Shown here: piece by piece, positions 24,855-35,407 of the stretch
Layout of the letters: every line of letters begins with the position of its first letter
How positions within the stretch are numbered: position 1 is the stretch's first letter
Source of the DNA: Candidatus Kerfeldbacteria bacterium RIFCSPLOWO2_02_FULL_42_19
Lineage (GTDB): Bacteria; Patescibacteriota; Patescibacteriia; HO2-48-17
Length of the DNA: 37,820 bases
Assembly: GCA_001818315.1 (NCBI GenBank)
Contig: MHKF01000016.1
Location: 1-37,820 of the forward strand
Direction of reading: 5' to 3'
Made by a program: the position numbers and the translations under genes
Notes under the pieces: model-generated
Told to the model about the DNA's origin: nothing
The model's database searches: none
The model's input: the letters and a program-made list of their open reading frames with translations, nothing else

Positions 24855-27238
24855 AAATTTCGTTGAATTGGATCAAAGAATACACGAAACTGCGGATGGC
24901 CATGACAGAGCTCGTGACTACACTCACGCAAAAGAGTGTTGAAGTAGAAGCCATTACGCACTTTAGCGAATTATGGAAAGGTATTGTCGTTGGCGAAGTA
25001 ATCAATCTGCAAATGCACGGCAAAGCCAGCAGATTGAAAATCGCGAAAGTTGATACGGGAATTAAAATTTTGGACATTGTCTGCGGTGCGGAAAATATTG
25101 CTCGAGGACAAAAGGTTGCTGTAGCACTTCCGGGTACAACCTTACCAAACGGTATGACGATACAAAAAGCAATCATACGAGGTACCGAATCCGAAGGAAT
25201 GATCTGCGCAACAGAAGAATTAGGTCTCCCGAAGGAGGGAAACATGGATATTATGATACTGGATCACAAATTGAAAGCAGGCACACCGCTCGCAAAAGCA
25301 TTGCTCTTGGATCAAGAAGTGCTCACGATTGATGTGTTACCAAACCGATCGGATTTACTCAGTCACCAAGGCAGCGCGCGCGAAATTGCGGTACTTACCA
25401 ATAGCAAATTCGCGAGCGATGTTCATAAACTTCCACGAAAAACACGCAATACTTTAACACTCCATGTCACGATCCAAGATTCTGACGCATGTCCTCGGTA
25501 TAGTGCGCTCGTTTTAGATAATGTCACGATCAGTGAATCTCCGCACTGGATGAAAAATCGATTGAGATCCGTCGGAATTCGATCCTTCAATAATATTGTG
25601 GATCTCACGAATTATATAATGATGGACGTAGGTTTGCCGCTGCATGCCTTTGACTATGATCGCATCGCTGGTAAAACTATGACGCTTCGACACAGCGTGC
25701 CAGAAGAAGAACTGACAACCCTTGATGGCGTGAACAGAAAACTGCCAGAAGGAACGATAGTGATTCAAGATGCGGACAAACTTATTGATCTTGCTGGGAT
25801 CATGGGTGGCGAAAATAGCGCGATTACACATAACACCAAACGCATTATACTGCAATCCGCTCTATTCGATCCAAAATCGATCCGAAAAACTTCAAGGAAA
25901 CTCATGTTGCACACAGAAGCCGTACAACGTTTTGAACGGGGAGTGAATCACGCCGCAACACTTGAAGCGCTTGCAAAAGCATACGACCTCCTCAAAGAAA
26001 TGCAGGATGATATGATACTCGATAGCATTATTGATATAGAACGCAAAACACAGGAGCTCGGTTCAATTACGCTGCATTATGCCCGATACGAAAAAATTAT
26101 TGGCGAAAGTGTGGAAGCAAGACAAATCATTCAGATACTCGAAAGAATAGGTTGTCGCATTGAGCAAAAAGAAGCAGGGTTTGTCGTCGTCACACCTTCC
26201 GCATGGCGCACTGACCTTCATTATGAAGAGGATCTGATTGAAGAAATAGCGCGCATTGTTGGATATGATTCCATTCAAGAAAAACTCCCTGAAGTTCGGC
26301 TAACGCTCTGGCCAGTGTCACGACATGAGCAACGCAAAGAAGAGCTCCAGAGGTTGCTGAAAACATTAGGTTTTCAAGAAGTGATTAATTTTTCGTTTGC
26401 TTCCAAAAAAAATATTGAAAATATGAGCGGGGATACGCAACAACACATTTCAGTCGAAAATCCGATGAATGCTGAACAGGCATTTTTACGCTCGGAACTT
26501 CTTTCCAGTCTCCTGAAAAATCTCAAGGAAAACCAACATCGTACACAAGAAGGATTACAATTCTTCGAGATCGCTCATGTGTATTCCCAAACAGAAGAAA
26601 ATTTTTCTGAACACATGCGTCTTGTTGGAGTTTCAAATGAGAAATATTTGGATTTTTATCAACTCAAAGGCATAGTGAGTGCACTATTGTTGCATATGGG
26701 AGTATCGCAATGTCAGTTTCAAATGACAAATAATCATTTTACCGAACCGGGGACGTGCGCACAAATTACATGGGGACATCAGATAATTGGAAGTCTTGGA
26801 AAACTTCACCAACGCATTCAACAGACTTTTGGTATTGAAAATGCTCCATGGTATTTCGATCTCGATGCAGAAAAAATTATTGACAAAGTTCCGGAAGTTA
26901 TGAAAGCACAGGAAATAGAAAAATTTCCAGCAGTACTCCATGATCTGGCGATTATTGTTGATGTCACGCTTTCATGGGACGTTATAGAAGCACTCATTCA
27001 AAAAGAAACCGGTTCACTATTGGCAAGCGTTGAATTATTTGATATGTATCAAGGGTCTCAAATTCCCGCAGGTAAGAAGAGTCTGGCGTTTCATCTGGTG
27101 TATCAATCAAATGAACGAACACTCACGCAAAAAGAAGTGACGCCAGTGCATGAGCGTTTGATCAATGCATTACAACAACACTTTCATGCACAGGTGCGTA
27201 GCCTGTCTCCTACCTCCAACTTCGTGGAAAAAACGTAA
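24851..27238 (+). CDS. pheT: Phenylalanyl-tRNA synthetase beta subunit
   Basis: A 795-residue full-length PheT. The order is: N-terminal domain (MKISLNWIKEYTKL), tRNA-binding OB fold (about 42-150; VVGEVINLQMHG..LKIAKVDTG, CGAENI, ESEGMICATEELGL), B3/4 editing domain (NRSDLLSHQGSAREIAVLT, IMGGENSAI), B5 domain, catalytic-like core and C-terminal ferredoxin-like anticodon-binding domain (FPAVLHDLAIIVD). It overlaps pheS by 4 nt and ends 18 nt before gyrB. Confidence 0.97.
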   Translation: MKISLNWIKEYTKLRMAMTELVTTLTQKSVEVEAITHFSELWKGIVVGEVINLQMHGKASRLKIAKVDTGIKILDIVCGAENIARGQKVAVALPGTTLPNGMTIQKAIIRGTESEGMICATEELGLPKEGNMDIMILDHKLKAGTPLAKALLLDQEVLTIDVLPNRSDLLSHQGSAREIAVLTNSKFASDVHKLPRKTRNTLTLHVTIQDSDACPRYSALVLDNVTISESPHWMKNRLRSVGIRSFNNIVDLTNYIMMDVGLPLHAFDYDRIAGKTMTLRHSVPEEELTTLDGVNRKLPEGTIVIQDADKLIDLAGIMGGENSAITHNTKRIILQSALFDPKSIRKTSRKLMLHTEAVQRFERGVNHAATLEALAKAYDLLKEMQDDMILDSIIDIERKTQELGSITLHYARYEKIIGESVEARQIIQILERIGCRIEQKEAGFVVVTPSAWRTDLHYEEDLIEEIARIVGYDSIQEKLPEVRLTLWPVSRHEQRKEELQRLLKTLGFQEVINFSFASKKNIENMSGDTQQHISVENPMNAEQAFLRSELLSSLLKNLKENQHRTQEGLQFFEIAHVYSQTEENFSEHMRLVGVSNEKYLDFYQLKGIVSALLLHMGVSQCQFQMTNNHFTEPGTCAQITWGHQIIGSLGKLHQRIQQTFGIENAPWYFDLDAEKIIDKVPEVMKAQEIEKFPAVLHDLAIIVDVTLSWDVIEALIQKETGSLLASVELFDMYQGSQIPAGKKSLAFHLVYQSNERTLTQKEVTPVHERLINALQQHFHAQVRSLSPTSNFVEKT

Positions 27239-27244
27239 TTCTAA

Positions 27245-29350
<2,106 letters not shown>

Positions 29351-29410
29351 CTTGATGATTCCGCACAGCTTGCTGCGCGGAGGCGGAGCTTCATTCCACA
29401 TAAAAACTCC

Positions 29411-29986
29411 ATGCTCAATGAAATAATGCCGACGCTGATCTTCCAGATAGGAAAATTTTTCCTGCAATGTCTCTGGTTTTTTTTGCCAATAGGATTTGCA
29501 AATATGGCGCCAGTCTTTGCTCGGAAAATAAATTTTTTGAATGTGCCGGTTGATTTCGGTTACTCAATCGCACACAAACGCATCTTTGGCGATCATAAAA
29601 CTTGGCGGGGGATTCTTGCCGGTGTGCTCATAGGCGAATGCGTTTTTTTACTCCAACGCTTTCTGGAGCAGTATCCAGTTTTTACAGCGCTTCATTTTAC
29701 TTCGTATCAAACACTGCCTTGGTATTTTGGTGCACTCATCGGTTTCGGTGCTGTATTTGGGGACCTCATCAAAAGTTTTTTTAAAAGACGGAAAAATATT
29801 GCCGCTGGAACTTCCTGGATTCCTTTCGATCAAATTGATTATATTCTCGGTGGGCTTATTTTTTCACTGATCGTTGTTCGGATTCCACTCAGTGCTTGGC
29901 TGACCATACTTATTTTAGGATTTCTTTTACACATCGCTACGAATCACATCGGTTTCTGGCTTGGTATTCGCGAACAACGTTGGTAG
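29411..29986 (+). CDS. CDP-archaeol synthase-like (CarS/DUF46) membrane cytidylyltransferase
   Basis: A 191-residue protein with about five membrane segments. FGDHKTWRG, FGDLIKSFFKRR and WIPFDQIDYILGGL correspond to the CDP-alcohol synthase signature and closely match the CarS family, which archaea use to make CDP-archaeol. Bacterial members are known, and in CPR they may replace CdsA as CDP-diacylglycerol synthase. It should activate a lipid phosphate with CTP in the membrane. It follows gyrB by 60 nt, across a small GC-rich hairpin at about 29361-29382. Confidence 0.8.
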   Translation: MLNEIMPTLIFQIGKFFLQCLWFFLPIGFANMAPVFARKINFLNVPVDFGYSIAHKRIFGDHKTWRGILAGVLIGECVFLLQRFLEQYPVFTALHFTSYQTLPWYFGALIGFGAVFGDLIKSFFKRRKNIAAGTSWIPFDQIDYILGGLIFSLIVVRIPLSAWLTILILGFLLHIATNHIGFWLGIREQRW

Positions 29987-30078
29987 TTGAATGAAAAGTT
30001 TCAGAACTTATACGAAATGCGTTCTAGTATTTTTATTCGGTTTATAATATAATATCATCACCCTGTCAGGAATGAAAC

Positions 30079-30381
30079 ATGGCTAAACACAAACTACATT
30101 TTTCTCAGGTGCAAAAGCACCGAGGAGGAAATATGCATATTCTTGTAAAAATAAGTTGTGAGTACGGGATCGATCTTAAAAAACTCGTTAATGAGTTAAA
30201 TCAACTTGAAAAAGTCGGCGCGCAAAAGATCCAGGTACTCAAATTCGTCAACTCCGCAGAGGAGTTGACGGGTCTGAACGATGTTCTTTCTTCAGAATCA
30301 GAAGAAGAAAAAAAGGCAAAAAAAGACATCGCAAACGAAGTATTTCAGAAGATGGCGGAAGAGAGCCGCCTGTGGGACTGA
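30079..30381 (+). CDS. Small soluble protein, function unknown
   Basis: A 100-residue protein from 30079, or 82 residues from an ATG at 30133 that has the stronger Shine-Dalgarno (AGGAGG at 30123-30128). The core MHILVKISCEYGIDLKKLVNELNQ looks like a beta-alpha unit; the tail is acidic and helical (SSESEEEKKAKKDIANEVFQKM). TATAAT at 30043-30048 may be a -10 box. I do not recognise the family. It is the last core-type gene before the cassette array. Confidence 0.55.
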   Translation: MAKHKLHFSQVQKHRGGNMHILVKISCEYGIDLKKLVNELNQLEKVGAQKIQVLKFVNSAEELTGLNDVLSSESEEEKKAKKDIANEVFQKMAEESRLWD

Positions 30382-30390
30382 AGATAAGAA

Positions 30391-30528
30391 GGTTCTTTCT
30401 TAAAAATTCTTCGGAATGAACCGAAAGGACGGAAATGAATTTATTCATAACTGTCCTTCCATTCTTGTGTGCATCAAACATTGGTGCATAGAAGAATCAA
30501 AATCAACCTAATTCAATAGGTTGTTTTT
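30391..30528 (+). ncRNA. Train of four hairpins ending in an intrinsic terminator
   Basis: Between the small gene and the cassette array lie four consecutive stems. The first is GGTTC/GAACC (30391-30422). The second is AAGGAC..ATGAAT/ATTCAT..GTCCTT (30425-30458, 12 bp around a 4x4 internal loop). The third is TGCATCA/TGGTGCA (30470-30488). The fourth is the terminator CAACCTA/TAGGTTG (30504-30523) with a T5 tail. This may be a structured 3' UTR or a separate small RNA. No known RNA family is recognised. Confidence 0.35.
30504..30528 (+). terminator. Strong intrinsic terminator between core genes and the cassette array
   Basis: CAACCTA, a 6-nt loop and TAGGTTG form a 7-bp stem followed at once by TTTTTG. 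It closes the plus-strand core transcript just before the distal end of the cassette array. Confidence 0.85.
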
Positions 30529-30590
30529 GTTTACTCAAATTCAGGGTGGCCAAGGGATTTGAACAGAAAACAAAATGCGGTTTCTATGTC

Positions 30591-30691
30591 AGCTAACGTC
30601 CGCGCGTCAGGCGCATGTTGCGGAACGAGGTCGTGGTAGAATTTTATCACCACAACCGAAGTGGAGCAATTGCGCTTACGCGCTGTTAGAT
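30591..30691 (-). repeat. attC-like site 1 (distal end of array)
   Basis: Ends AGCTAAC (30591-30597) and GTTAGAT (30685-30691) enclose a GCGCGT-rich stem (30602-30613 with 30671-30683) carrying one extra base. A central hairpin GTCGTGGT/ACCACAAC forms the loop. It is the last site before core DNA and the only one without a clear GGGTG motif. Confidence 0.75.
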
Positions 30692-30708
30692 GTCGTTCGG
30701 CGCGGTTA

Positions 30709-31296
30709 TTAAACTTTCTTAGCGGCGGTTTCAATTTTTTTTCTTCGCAAGAATCCTAGAAACGATAGCCATGGCCAGAAAAGAAATATAGGTAATAGTA
30801 TACTAACGGTGCCGAATACTATTTGAATCGTTTCATATATACCATTAGCTTCAGGCACACTATAACCCAACGTTGCTTGAGCTGGTAGCGCAGGACTAAA
30901 GATAAATTCTTTAAACGTGTTTTCACCTATATTCATGAGTATGATTTTTACAATAAGGTACCAGATTGGAGTCAAGAGTGCTATTTTTTCAAACTTGCTC
31001 AGATTTGAGAAGTCACGAGTCTTTTTTCTTATTTTTAACACCCACACCATATAAAAAGATAGTGCCATGGCTATCGTCATTGGCACAAACCATACAAAAA
31101 CCCAGTATATAACTTGCTGATTCACGTATATTTGATCGAGTACTGGATCGAATGGAAAGGGGATTTCGTTTTCAATAACCAGTACCTTCTGAACGACCCT
31201 CGCGTCGAAAATAGAATAAATCGGCATTAAAGCCAGGATTATGAAGGATAGTACTATTTGGATAAAAATATATTTTTTATTGTTTTTTATGTTCAT
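30709..31296 (-). CDS. Cassette A: four-helix membrane protein
   Basis: A 195-residue protein with four predicted membrane segments (about 10-30, 63-87, 105-123, 155-180) and Lys-rich ends (MNIKNNKK; RRKKIETAAKKV). No known family is recognised. It occupies the most distal cassette, between attC-like sites 2 and 1; its stop lies 17 nt before site 1. Cassette ends GTTAGATGTC match as inverted repeats for 17 of 19 positions. AT-rich composition differs from the core genes. Confidence 0.65.
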   Translation of the reverse strand: MNIKNNKKYIFIQIVLSFIILALMPIYSIFDARVVQKVLVIENEIPFPFDPVLDQIYVNQQVIYWVFVWFVPMTIAMALSFYMVWVLKIRKKTRDFSNLSKFEKIALLTPIWYLIVKIILMNIGENTFKEFIFSPALPAQATLGYSVPEANGIYETIQIVFGTVSILLPIFLFWPWLSFLGFLRRKKIETAAKKV

Positions 31297-31376
31297 ATTT
31301 TTAGTAGAAACCGCCGCTTAAATTATGAAGTTTTTTTATATTGCATTTATTTTATCACGAAATAGCGCTGAATGAC

Positions 31377-31461
31377 ATCTAACGTTTGCGATTAACAGAA
31401 GTTCGCCGTAGGCGAATTTGGGGAAATTTCGCAGGAATTTCCCCGTTAATCGCTGTTATCA
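31377..31461 (-). repeat. attC-like site 2
   Basis: An 85-bp site with ends ATCTAAC and GTTATCA. The outer stem GCGATTAAC/GTTAATCGC is perfect. The inner hairpin is TTCGCC-GTA-GGCGAA, followed by TTTGGGG, then a second small stem GGAAATT/AATTTCC. Confidence 0.85.
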
Positions 31462-31565
31462 GCCCCGAGCGAAATGAAATGAAGCGAGAGCCTGCAAGGC
31501 GTGGTGCGACTGAAAGGAGCAAGTAGCGATGGCACAAATTTAAAGGGTGGGGGAAGGCAGTGCGA

Positions 31566-32402
31566 TTATAGTGCCAGTTCCATTCCATCATAAGAAAGAA
31601 ACATATTTTTAGGAAGCAATTTTTGTAATTCATCGTGTGATTTTTCTGTCAAATGAGAGATGCTGTGAAAAATCACTTTCTTAGCATTCAATCCACTCAC
31701 GAAATCAAGAATTTGTTTTCCATGGAGATGATCAGGGTCAGATTTTAAATTATTTTGCTCTGGTTTGTCTGGGAACATTTCTTCAAAAAGATAAGTTCCG
31801 TCAGCAATAACCAAATCTGAATTTTTTATAAGTTCTAAAGATTTATTTGGCAATTTGTAATAATCGGCGAGATAAACTGCTTTTTTTCCATTCTTTTCTA
31901 AAACAAATCCAAACGCATTATTCAATTCATTTTCTTTTACATCTTTATCTCGCCCCTTCATATGATAAATAGGTATTGGAGTTATTTTTATGCCAAATAA
32001 ATCAAACTTTTCGAATGGTTTGACTACAATAATCTCTTTTGGAATGTGAGCAAAACTTTGGTCAAGCCATTCTTTTGTTTTGGGAGAGCAAAATAATTTC
32101 GGTTTTTGTCCTAAAACAAATTCTGCCCACGCATGAAGTTCTAATAATCCATACATATGGTCAAAGTGCCAATGGCTTATTAGGAAATTGCTAATATTTG
32201 GCAAATTAAATTTGGTGGATTGAATGCGAATGTCCGGGCTTATTTCTATCAAAAATTGATTCTTTTCTGATTCTATTAAAATTTGCGGTCTTGTTCTATT
32301 ATCTTTCGATTTTGGTTTTTTGGCAGATTCGCAAATTTTACATTTACAGAATGGAACTGGAATTCCTTCCCATGCACTAGAACCTAAGATTTTAAGCTTC
32401 AT
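31566..32402 (-). CDS. Cassette B: PhnP-like metallo-beta-lactamase-fold phosphodiesterase
   Basis: A 278-residue MBL-fold hydrolase from ATG 32402. The zinc motif HWHFDH (His77, His79, Asp81, His82) lies in FLISHWHFDHMYGL. The early CKCKICESA and RTRPQILIE are typical of PhnP-type phosphoribosyl cyclic phosphodiesterases, as are IYHMKG, LADYYKL and FHSISH for the remaining ligands. It probably cleaves a cyclic phosphate or related ester. It sits alone in its cassette with site 2 downstream. It could instead be a tRNase-Z-like or generic MBL enzyme. Confidence 0.8.
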   Translation of the reverse strand: MKLKILGSSAWEGIPVPFCKCKICESAKKPKSKDNRTRPQILIESEKNQFLIEISPDIRIQSTKFNLPNISNFLISHWHFDHMYGLLELHAWAEFVLGQKPKLFCSPKTKEWLDQSFAHIPKEIIVVKPFEKFDLFGIKITPIPIYHMKGRDKDVKENELNNAFGFVLEKNGKKAVYLADYYKLPNKSLELIKNSDLVIADGTYLFEEMFPDKPEQNNLKSDPDHLHGKQILDFVSGLNAKKVIFHSISHLTEKSHDELQKLLPKNMFLSYDGMELAL

Positions 32403-32486
32403 AATTATCATAAATTTTAGACATTTATTAAAGTATCGTTACGCACTGCCTTCGGGCGGGGGTTAGATATAAGCCATCGCTATTGC

Positions 32487-32612
32487 TGATAACGTTCGCG
32501 TGTATGCGATATTTGCTGGCTGTATAATATCGCGAAGCGGTACAGCCAGCAAATATGGGTGGAGGCTTGCGGAGGTACGGAGCAAGCCGTAGCCGCATAC
32601 ACGCTGTTGTAC
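32487..32612 (-). repeat. attC-like site 3
   Basis: A 126-bp site with ends TGATAAC and GTTGTAC. The outer stem GCGTGTATGCG/CGCATACACGC is perfect. The inner 13-bp hairpin TTTGCTGGCTGTA/TACAGCCAGCAAA is followed by ATGGGTG and a GGCTTGC/GCAAGCC stem. Over 90% identical to site 5. Confidence 0.9.
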
Positions 32613-32654
32613 GATGTAATGAAAAGTTTTATTTTGCGATAGCAAAATTCAGAG

Positions 32655-33041
32655 CTATTTTTTATTTTTTTCTCTATCAATTGAAAAACCTATGCCAATT
32701 GTAATTACGGGAATCATCAAGTACGTTAGTCCGATGTCAGTCACATAATCTAATAAGCTCATATGCATTGGGCTGTTTGGCATGAACATAATCAAGTCAA
32801 TGATCAGACTGATTAGCAGAAAGATTATGCCAAGTTTAGCCCCTTCTGCCTTAACATTTTTGTCTACATTTTTGAAATATAAGTAAGTAAAAATGATGGC
32901 AGAAATCGTAATAACAAGTGGCATGATGGATTCAAAAATCGGTCGATGTGATTCATGGATGGGATAAATTAAAAATGCCACGACAAATGGTAATAGCCAG
33001 ACTAAAAATCCCAAAAGAATTGATTTTTTAAGTGAGTGCAT
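32655..33041 (-). CDS. Cassette C, second gene: four-helix membrane protein
   Basis: A 128-residue protein with four membrane segments (SILLGFLVWLLPFVVAFLI; SIMPLVITISAIIFTYLYF; LGIIFLLISLIIDLIMFM; YLMIPVITIGIGFSI). No family is recognised. It starts 4 nt after the stop of the GyrI-like gene in the same cassette, so the two are translated from one message and may act together. Confidence 0.65.
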   Translation of the reverse strand: MHSLKKSILLGFLVWLLPFVVAFLIYPIHESHRPIFESIMPLVITISAIIFTYLYFKNVDKNVKAEGAKLGIIFLLISLIIDLIMFMPNSPMHMSLLDYVTDIGLTYLMIPVITIGIGFSIDREKNKK

Positions 33042-33045
33042 AGGT

Positions 33046-33672
33046 TTATTGATTAAGTTGTTTTTTAAACGGTTGTCTAATGATTGTTTTCAGTTTTTCC
33101 GGTGCGGTTTTTCGCGGGTCACTCAGATATATCTCATGATGTTTCTGTGTCAAAGAACCTGCTTGTTCTTGGATAAAATCATGTATTCTTTGTATGGTCT
33201 GCTTTTCTCCTGAAAATGGACCAATGTATAAAATTTGCGCTGAAAGCCCTTCGTCCAAAGTTTCAAGTTTAATTTTTCCCAACCCTGGTAAATTCTTTTT
33301 GGCTTTTACCTCATTGGCCGCTTTTTGATAAATTTTTTGAGTAATAAAATCGGGCTGCATGATTAAGGCTTTCCATAGCCAAGAGCTTTTATCATTGATG
33401 GAGAACTTACTCATATTCTCAGTCCACCAAAGCCCTTCTAACGGCATTACTGCATAATCCTTGTCAAGTTCTTTTTTGGCAGTGAACTTGATTTTGAAAG
33501 CCACTGAAAACAAAGCTTCTATAGCTTCTTTATAATCTTCAGAAGTGTTGGGATCACCTTTTCCGTCAATACTCAAAAAATTTAATTTTGGCACTTTGAC
33601 AACAGAAATCTCCTTGGAAGAAGGGGCGTATAATTCGTTTAATTCTTTTTTGAAGTCGATTTTATTTGGCAC
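33046..33672 (-). CDS. Cassette C, first gene: GyrI-like small-molecule-binding protein
   Basis: A 208-residue protein of the GyrI-like/SOUL-type fold. VVKVPKLNFLSIDGKGDPNTSEDYKEAIEALFSVAFKIKF, PLEGLWW and GLSAQILYIGPFSGEKQTIQRIHDFIQEQ are typical of the stand-alone GyrI-like domain that binds small cationic or aromatic ligands. Such proteins occur often in cassette arrays and resistance-type loci. Its ligand is unknown. The 33673-33745 stretch before it lies at the start of the cassette and has no clear promoter. Confidence 0.8.
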   Translation of the reverse strand: MPNKIDFKKELNELYAPSSKEISVVKVPKLNFLSIDGKGDPNTSEDYKEAIEALFSVAFKIKFTAKKELDKDYAVMPLEGLWWTENMSKFSINDKSSWLWKALIMQPDFITQKIYQKAANEVKAKKNLPGLGKIKLETLDEGLSAQILYIGPFSGEKQTIQRIHDFIQEQAGSLTQKHHEIYLSDPRKTAPEKLKTIIRQPFKKQLNQ

Positions 33673-33745
33673 AGGTTTTAGAGAAAAAAATAAAAAATAG
33701 CTCTGAAAAATTACTCTGAGTAATTTTAAAATTTTTCATTATTTC

Positions 33746-33840
33746 GTACAACGTATGCGATTAAGAGAAGTCGTGAGCGTAGCGAACGATTTGGGTGGAG
33801 TGAGGTGCAACCGAGCGTAACCTCTTAATCGCTGTTATAT
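33746..33840 (-). repeat. attC-like site 4
   Basis: A 95-bp site with ends GTACAAC and GTTATAT. Outer stem GCGATTAAGAG pairs with CTCTTAATCGC, with one extra base. Inner hairpin AAGTCGT/ACGATTT is followed by GGGTG. Confidence 0.88.
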
Positions 33841-33904
33841 TCTCCGAAGGACAAAAATTTAGTGCAACGTTCCGAAGGAAAATTTTTGAGTTGCGAGGTG
33901 GCGG

Positions 33905-34351
33905 TTACAAGTTTTCTTTTATTTTAGAAACAATAGTTTTCTTTGCAACTTCAGAAATTTCTCTTTTTTTGGTTCTGTCGTAATGATGACCAAATTCTAA
34001 ATCCTCAAAAACCAAACCCGCTATCTCTACCTTGTGATTATATCTCGGTCTGAAATGCCAATGTACATGAGGTTCAGGGTTTTTCTCTTGATATGCATCG
34101 TTCATCAAACAAGTCCAGTTAAACATTGTGGCGTCAAATGATTTTCGCAAGGCAGATTCTAATCTTTTCACCAATTCGATAAACTCGTCATATTCTTCTT
34201 TTTTTAACTCTGCTAAATCGCCACAATGTCTTTTTAATGCGACAATACATCGACCTAAATAAGTCTGGTCCCAAGCGAGGAAAACATTCCAATATTTTGT
34301 TTGATGCACAAAATCAATCGGGTTTGGTTTTTGGCAAAATAAACATGTCAT
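33905..34351 (-). CDS. Cassette D: HIT-family protein
   Basis: A 148-residue histidine-triad protein from ATG 34351 (34357 is also possible). The catalytic triad His95-Val-His97-Trp-His99 is in EPHVHWHFRPRY. MTCLFCQKPN with a second half-motif suggests an N-terminal zinc-type CxxC, common in this family. It should act as a nucleotidyl hydrolase or transferase. The reading frame stays open upstream through site 5, but that part translates the recombination site, not protein. Confidence 0.85.
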   Translation of the reverse strand: MTCLFCQKPNPIDFVHQTKYWNVFLAWDQTYLGRCIVALKRHCGDLAELKKEEYDEFIELVKRLESALRKSFDATMFNWTCLMNDAYQEKNPEPHVHWHFRPRYNHKVEIAGLVFEDLEFGHHYDRTKKREISEVAKKTIVSKIKENL

Positions 34352-34412
34352 AATCATAGGTGAATTTCTGAAGTTTAATAAAGTTTGCGTAAAGCCGCCG
34401 CCGAGTAATTGA

Positions 34413-34538
34413 ATATAACGTCCGCGTGTATGCGATGTTTTCTGACTGTATAATATCGCGAAGCGGTACAGCCAGCAAACATGGGCGAAGGCTTGCGTAG
34501 GTACGGAGCAAGCCGTAGCCGCATACACGCTGTTGTAC
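34413..34538 (-). repeat. attC-like site 5
   Basis: A 126-bp site with ends ATATAAC and GTTGTAC. It has the same stems as site 3 and differs from it at only about 10 positions, mostly in the inner hairpin. Confidence 0.9.
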
Positions 34539-34586
34539 GATGTAATGAAAAGTTCTACTTTTGCGAAGTAAAAGATATTCGCAATT

Positions 34587-35213
34587 TTATTTTTCAGTCA
34601 AAGCAACCTTTATTCCTAATGCAATGAGCAGTCCACCTAATGTCTTATTGAAAACGCCCTGAAATTTTTCAAAAATTGAGCGGATTCTCTTTTGTGTAAG
34701 AAATACCGCAACGAGTGAAAACCACAACATTGTATTGATTATCATTATCGCCCCCATAATACCCATGATTGGCAATGGAGTTTCTGGAGATATTACGAGC
34801 GTGAACAGGCTCAAGAAAAACAATGTTGCTTTTGGATTAAGCACATTTGTTAGAAAACCGATTCTAACTGCTGCAAAACGAGTAATATCTTCCTTTTTAT
34901 CATGTTCTCCGAGCTCAATTTTTGAAGACTTTGATAGTACAGATTTGAGGCCGATGTAAATCAAGTAACCAGCCCCTAAAAATTTAATGGCATTGAATAA
35001 CAAAATGGACTTAGAAATGATCAAAGCGAGGCCGGCCAAGGAATAAAAAATGTGGACTGCAATTCCAATACCAAAACCAACTGCTGTATATATTCCTGTT
35101 TTGCGCGAATAGGTTAGCGAATTTCTACACGCCATAATAAAATCAGGTCCGGGGCTAATGACGGCTAATAAATGAATCATTGTGACTGTACCTATGAGCG
35201 CTAAATATTCCAT
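34587..35213 (-). CDS. Cassette E: LysE-family amino-acid exporter
   Basis: A 208-residue LysE/RhtB-type transporter from ATG 35213. It has about six membrane segments, and the signature LLAVISPGPDFIMACRNSLTYSRKTGIYTAVGFGIGIAVH is at residues 14-53. FLGAGYLIYIGLKSV and GFLTNVLNPKATLFFLSLFTLVI are further family motifs. It should export amino acids or related metabolites. The longer reading from 35342 runs through site 6 and is rejected. Confidence 0.9.
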   Translation of the reverse strand: MEYLALIGTVTMIHLLAVISPGPDFIMACRNSLTYSRKTGIYTAVGFGIGIAVHIFYSLAGLALIISKSILLFNAIKFLGAGYLIYIGLKSVLSKSSKIELGEHDKKEDITRFAAVRIGFLTNVLNPKATLFFLSLFTLVISPETPLPIMGIMGAIMIINTMLWFSLVAVFLTQKRIRSIFEKFQGVFNKTLGGLLIALGIKVALTEK

Positions 35214-35284
35214 ATGTTTTGCTTTGAAAAATAAAATTGCGGATATTAATTTCTGAAAAAAATTATAGAACTTTTCATTATTTC

Positions 35285-35390
35285 GTACAACGTTTGCGCG
35301 TTGGCGAAGTTGACTGGTTGTATAATGTGCCGAAGGCCACAACCAGTCAACTTGGGTGAGCCGCAGCGAACCGCTAACGCGCTGTTATGT
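35285..35390 (-). repeat. attC-like site 6
   Basis: A 106-bp site with ends GTACAAC and GTTATGT. The outer stem GCGCGTT pairs with AACGCGC. The inner 15-bp hairpin AAGTTGACTGGTTGT/ACAACCAGTCAACTT is perfect and is followed by GGGTG. Confidence 0.9.
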
Positions 35391-35407
35391 GCTGTTGCGG
35401 CTTTGCG

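Noticed and set aside
32463..32680. Minus-strand open frames of 60-66 codons across site 3, and a similar one at 34314-34511
   Set aside because: They translate the attC-like sites themselves; the two resemble each other only because sites 3 and 5 are nearly identical.
34352..34528. 59-residue N-terminal extension of the HIT protein
   Set aside because: It lies in site 5 and has no HIT-family similarity; the start at 34351 gives a normal HIT protein.
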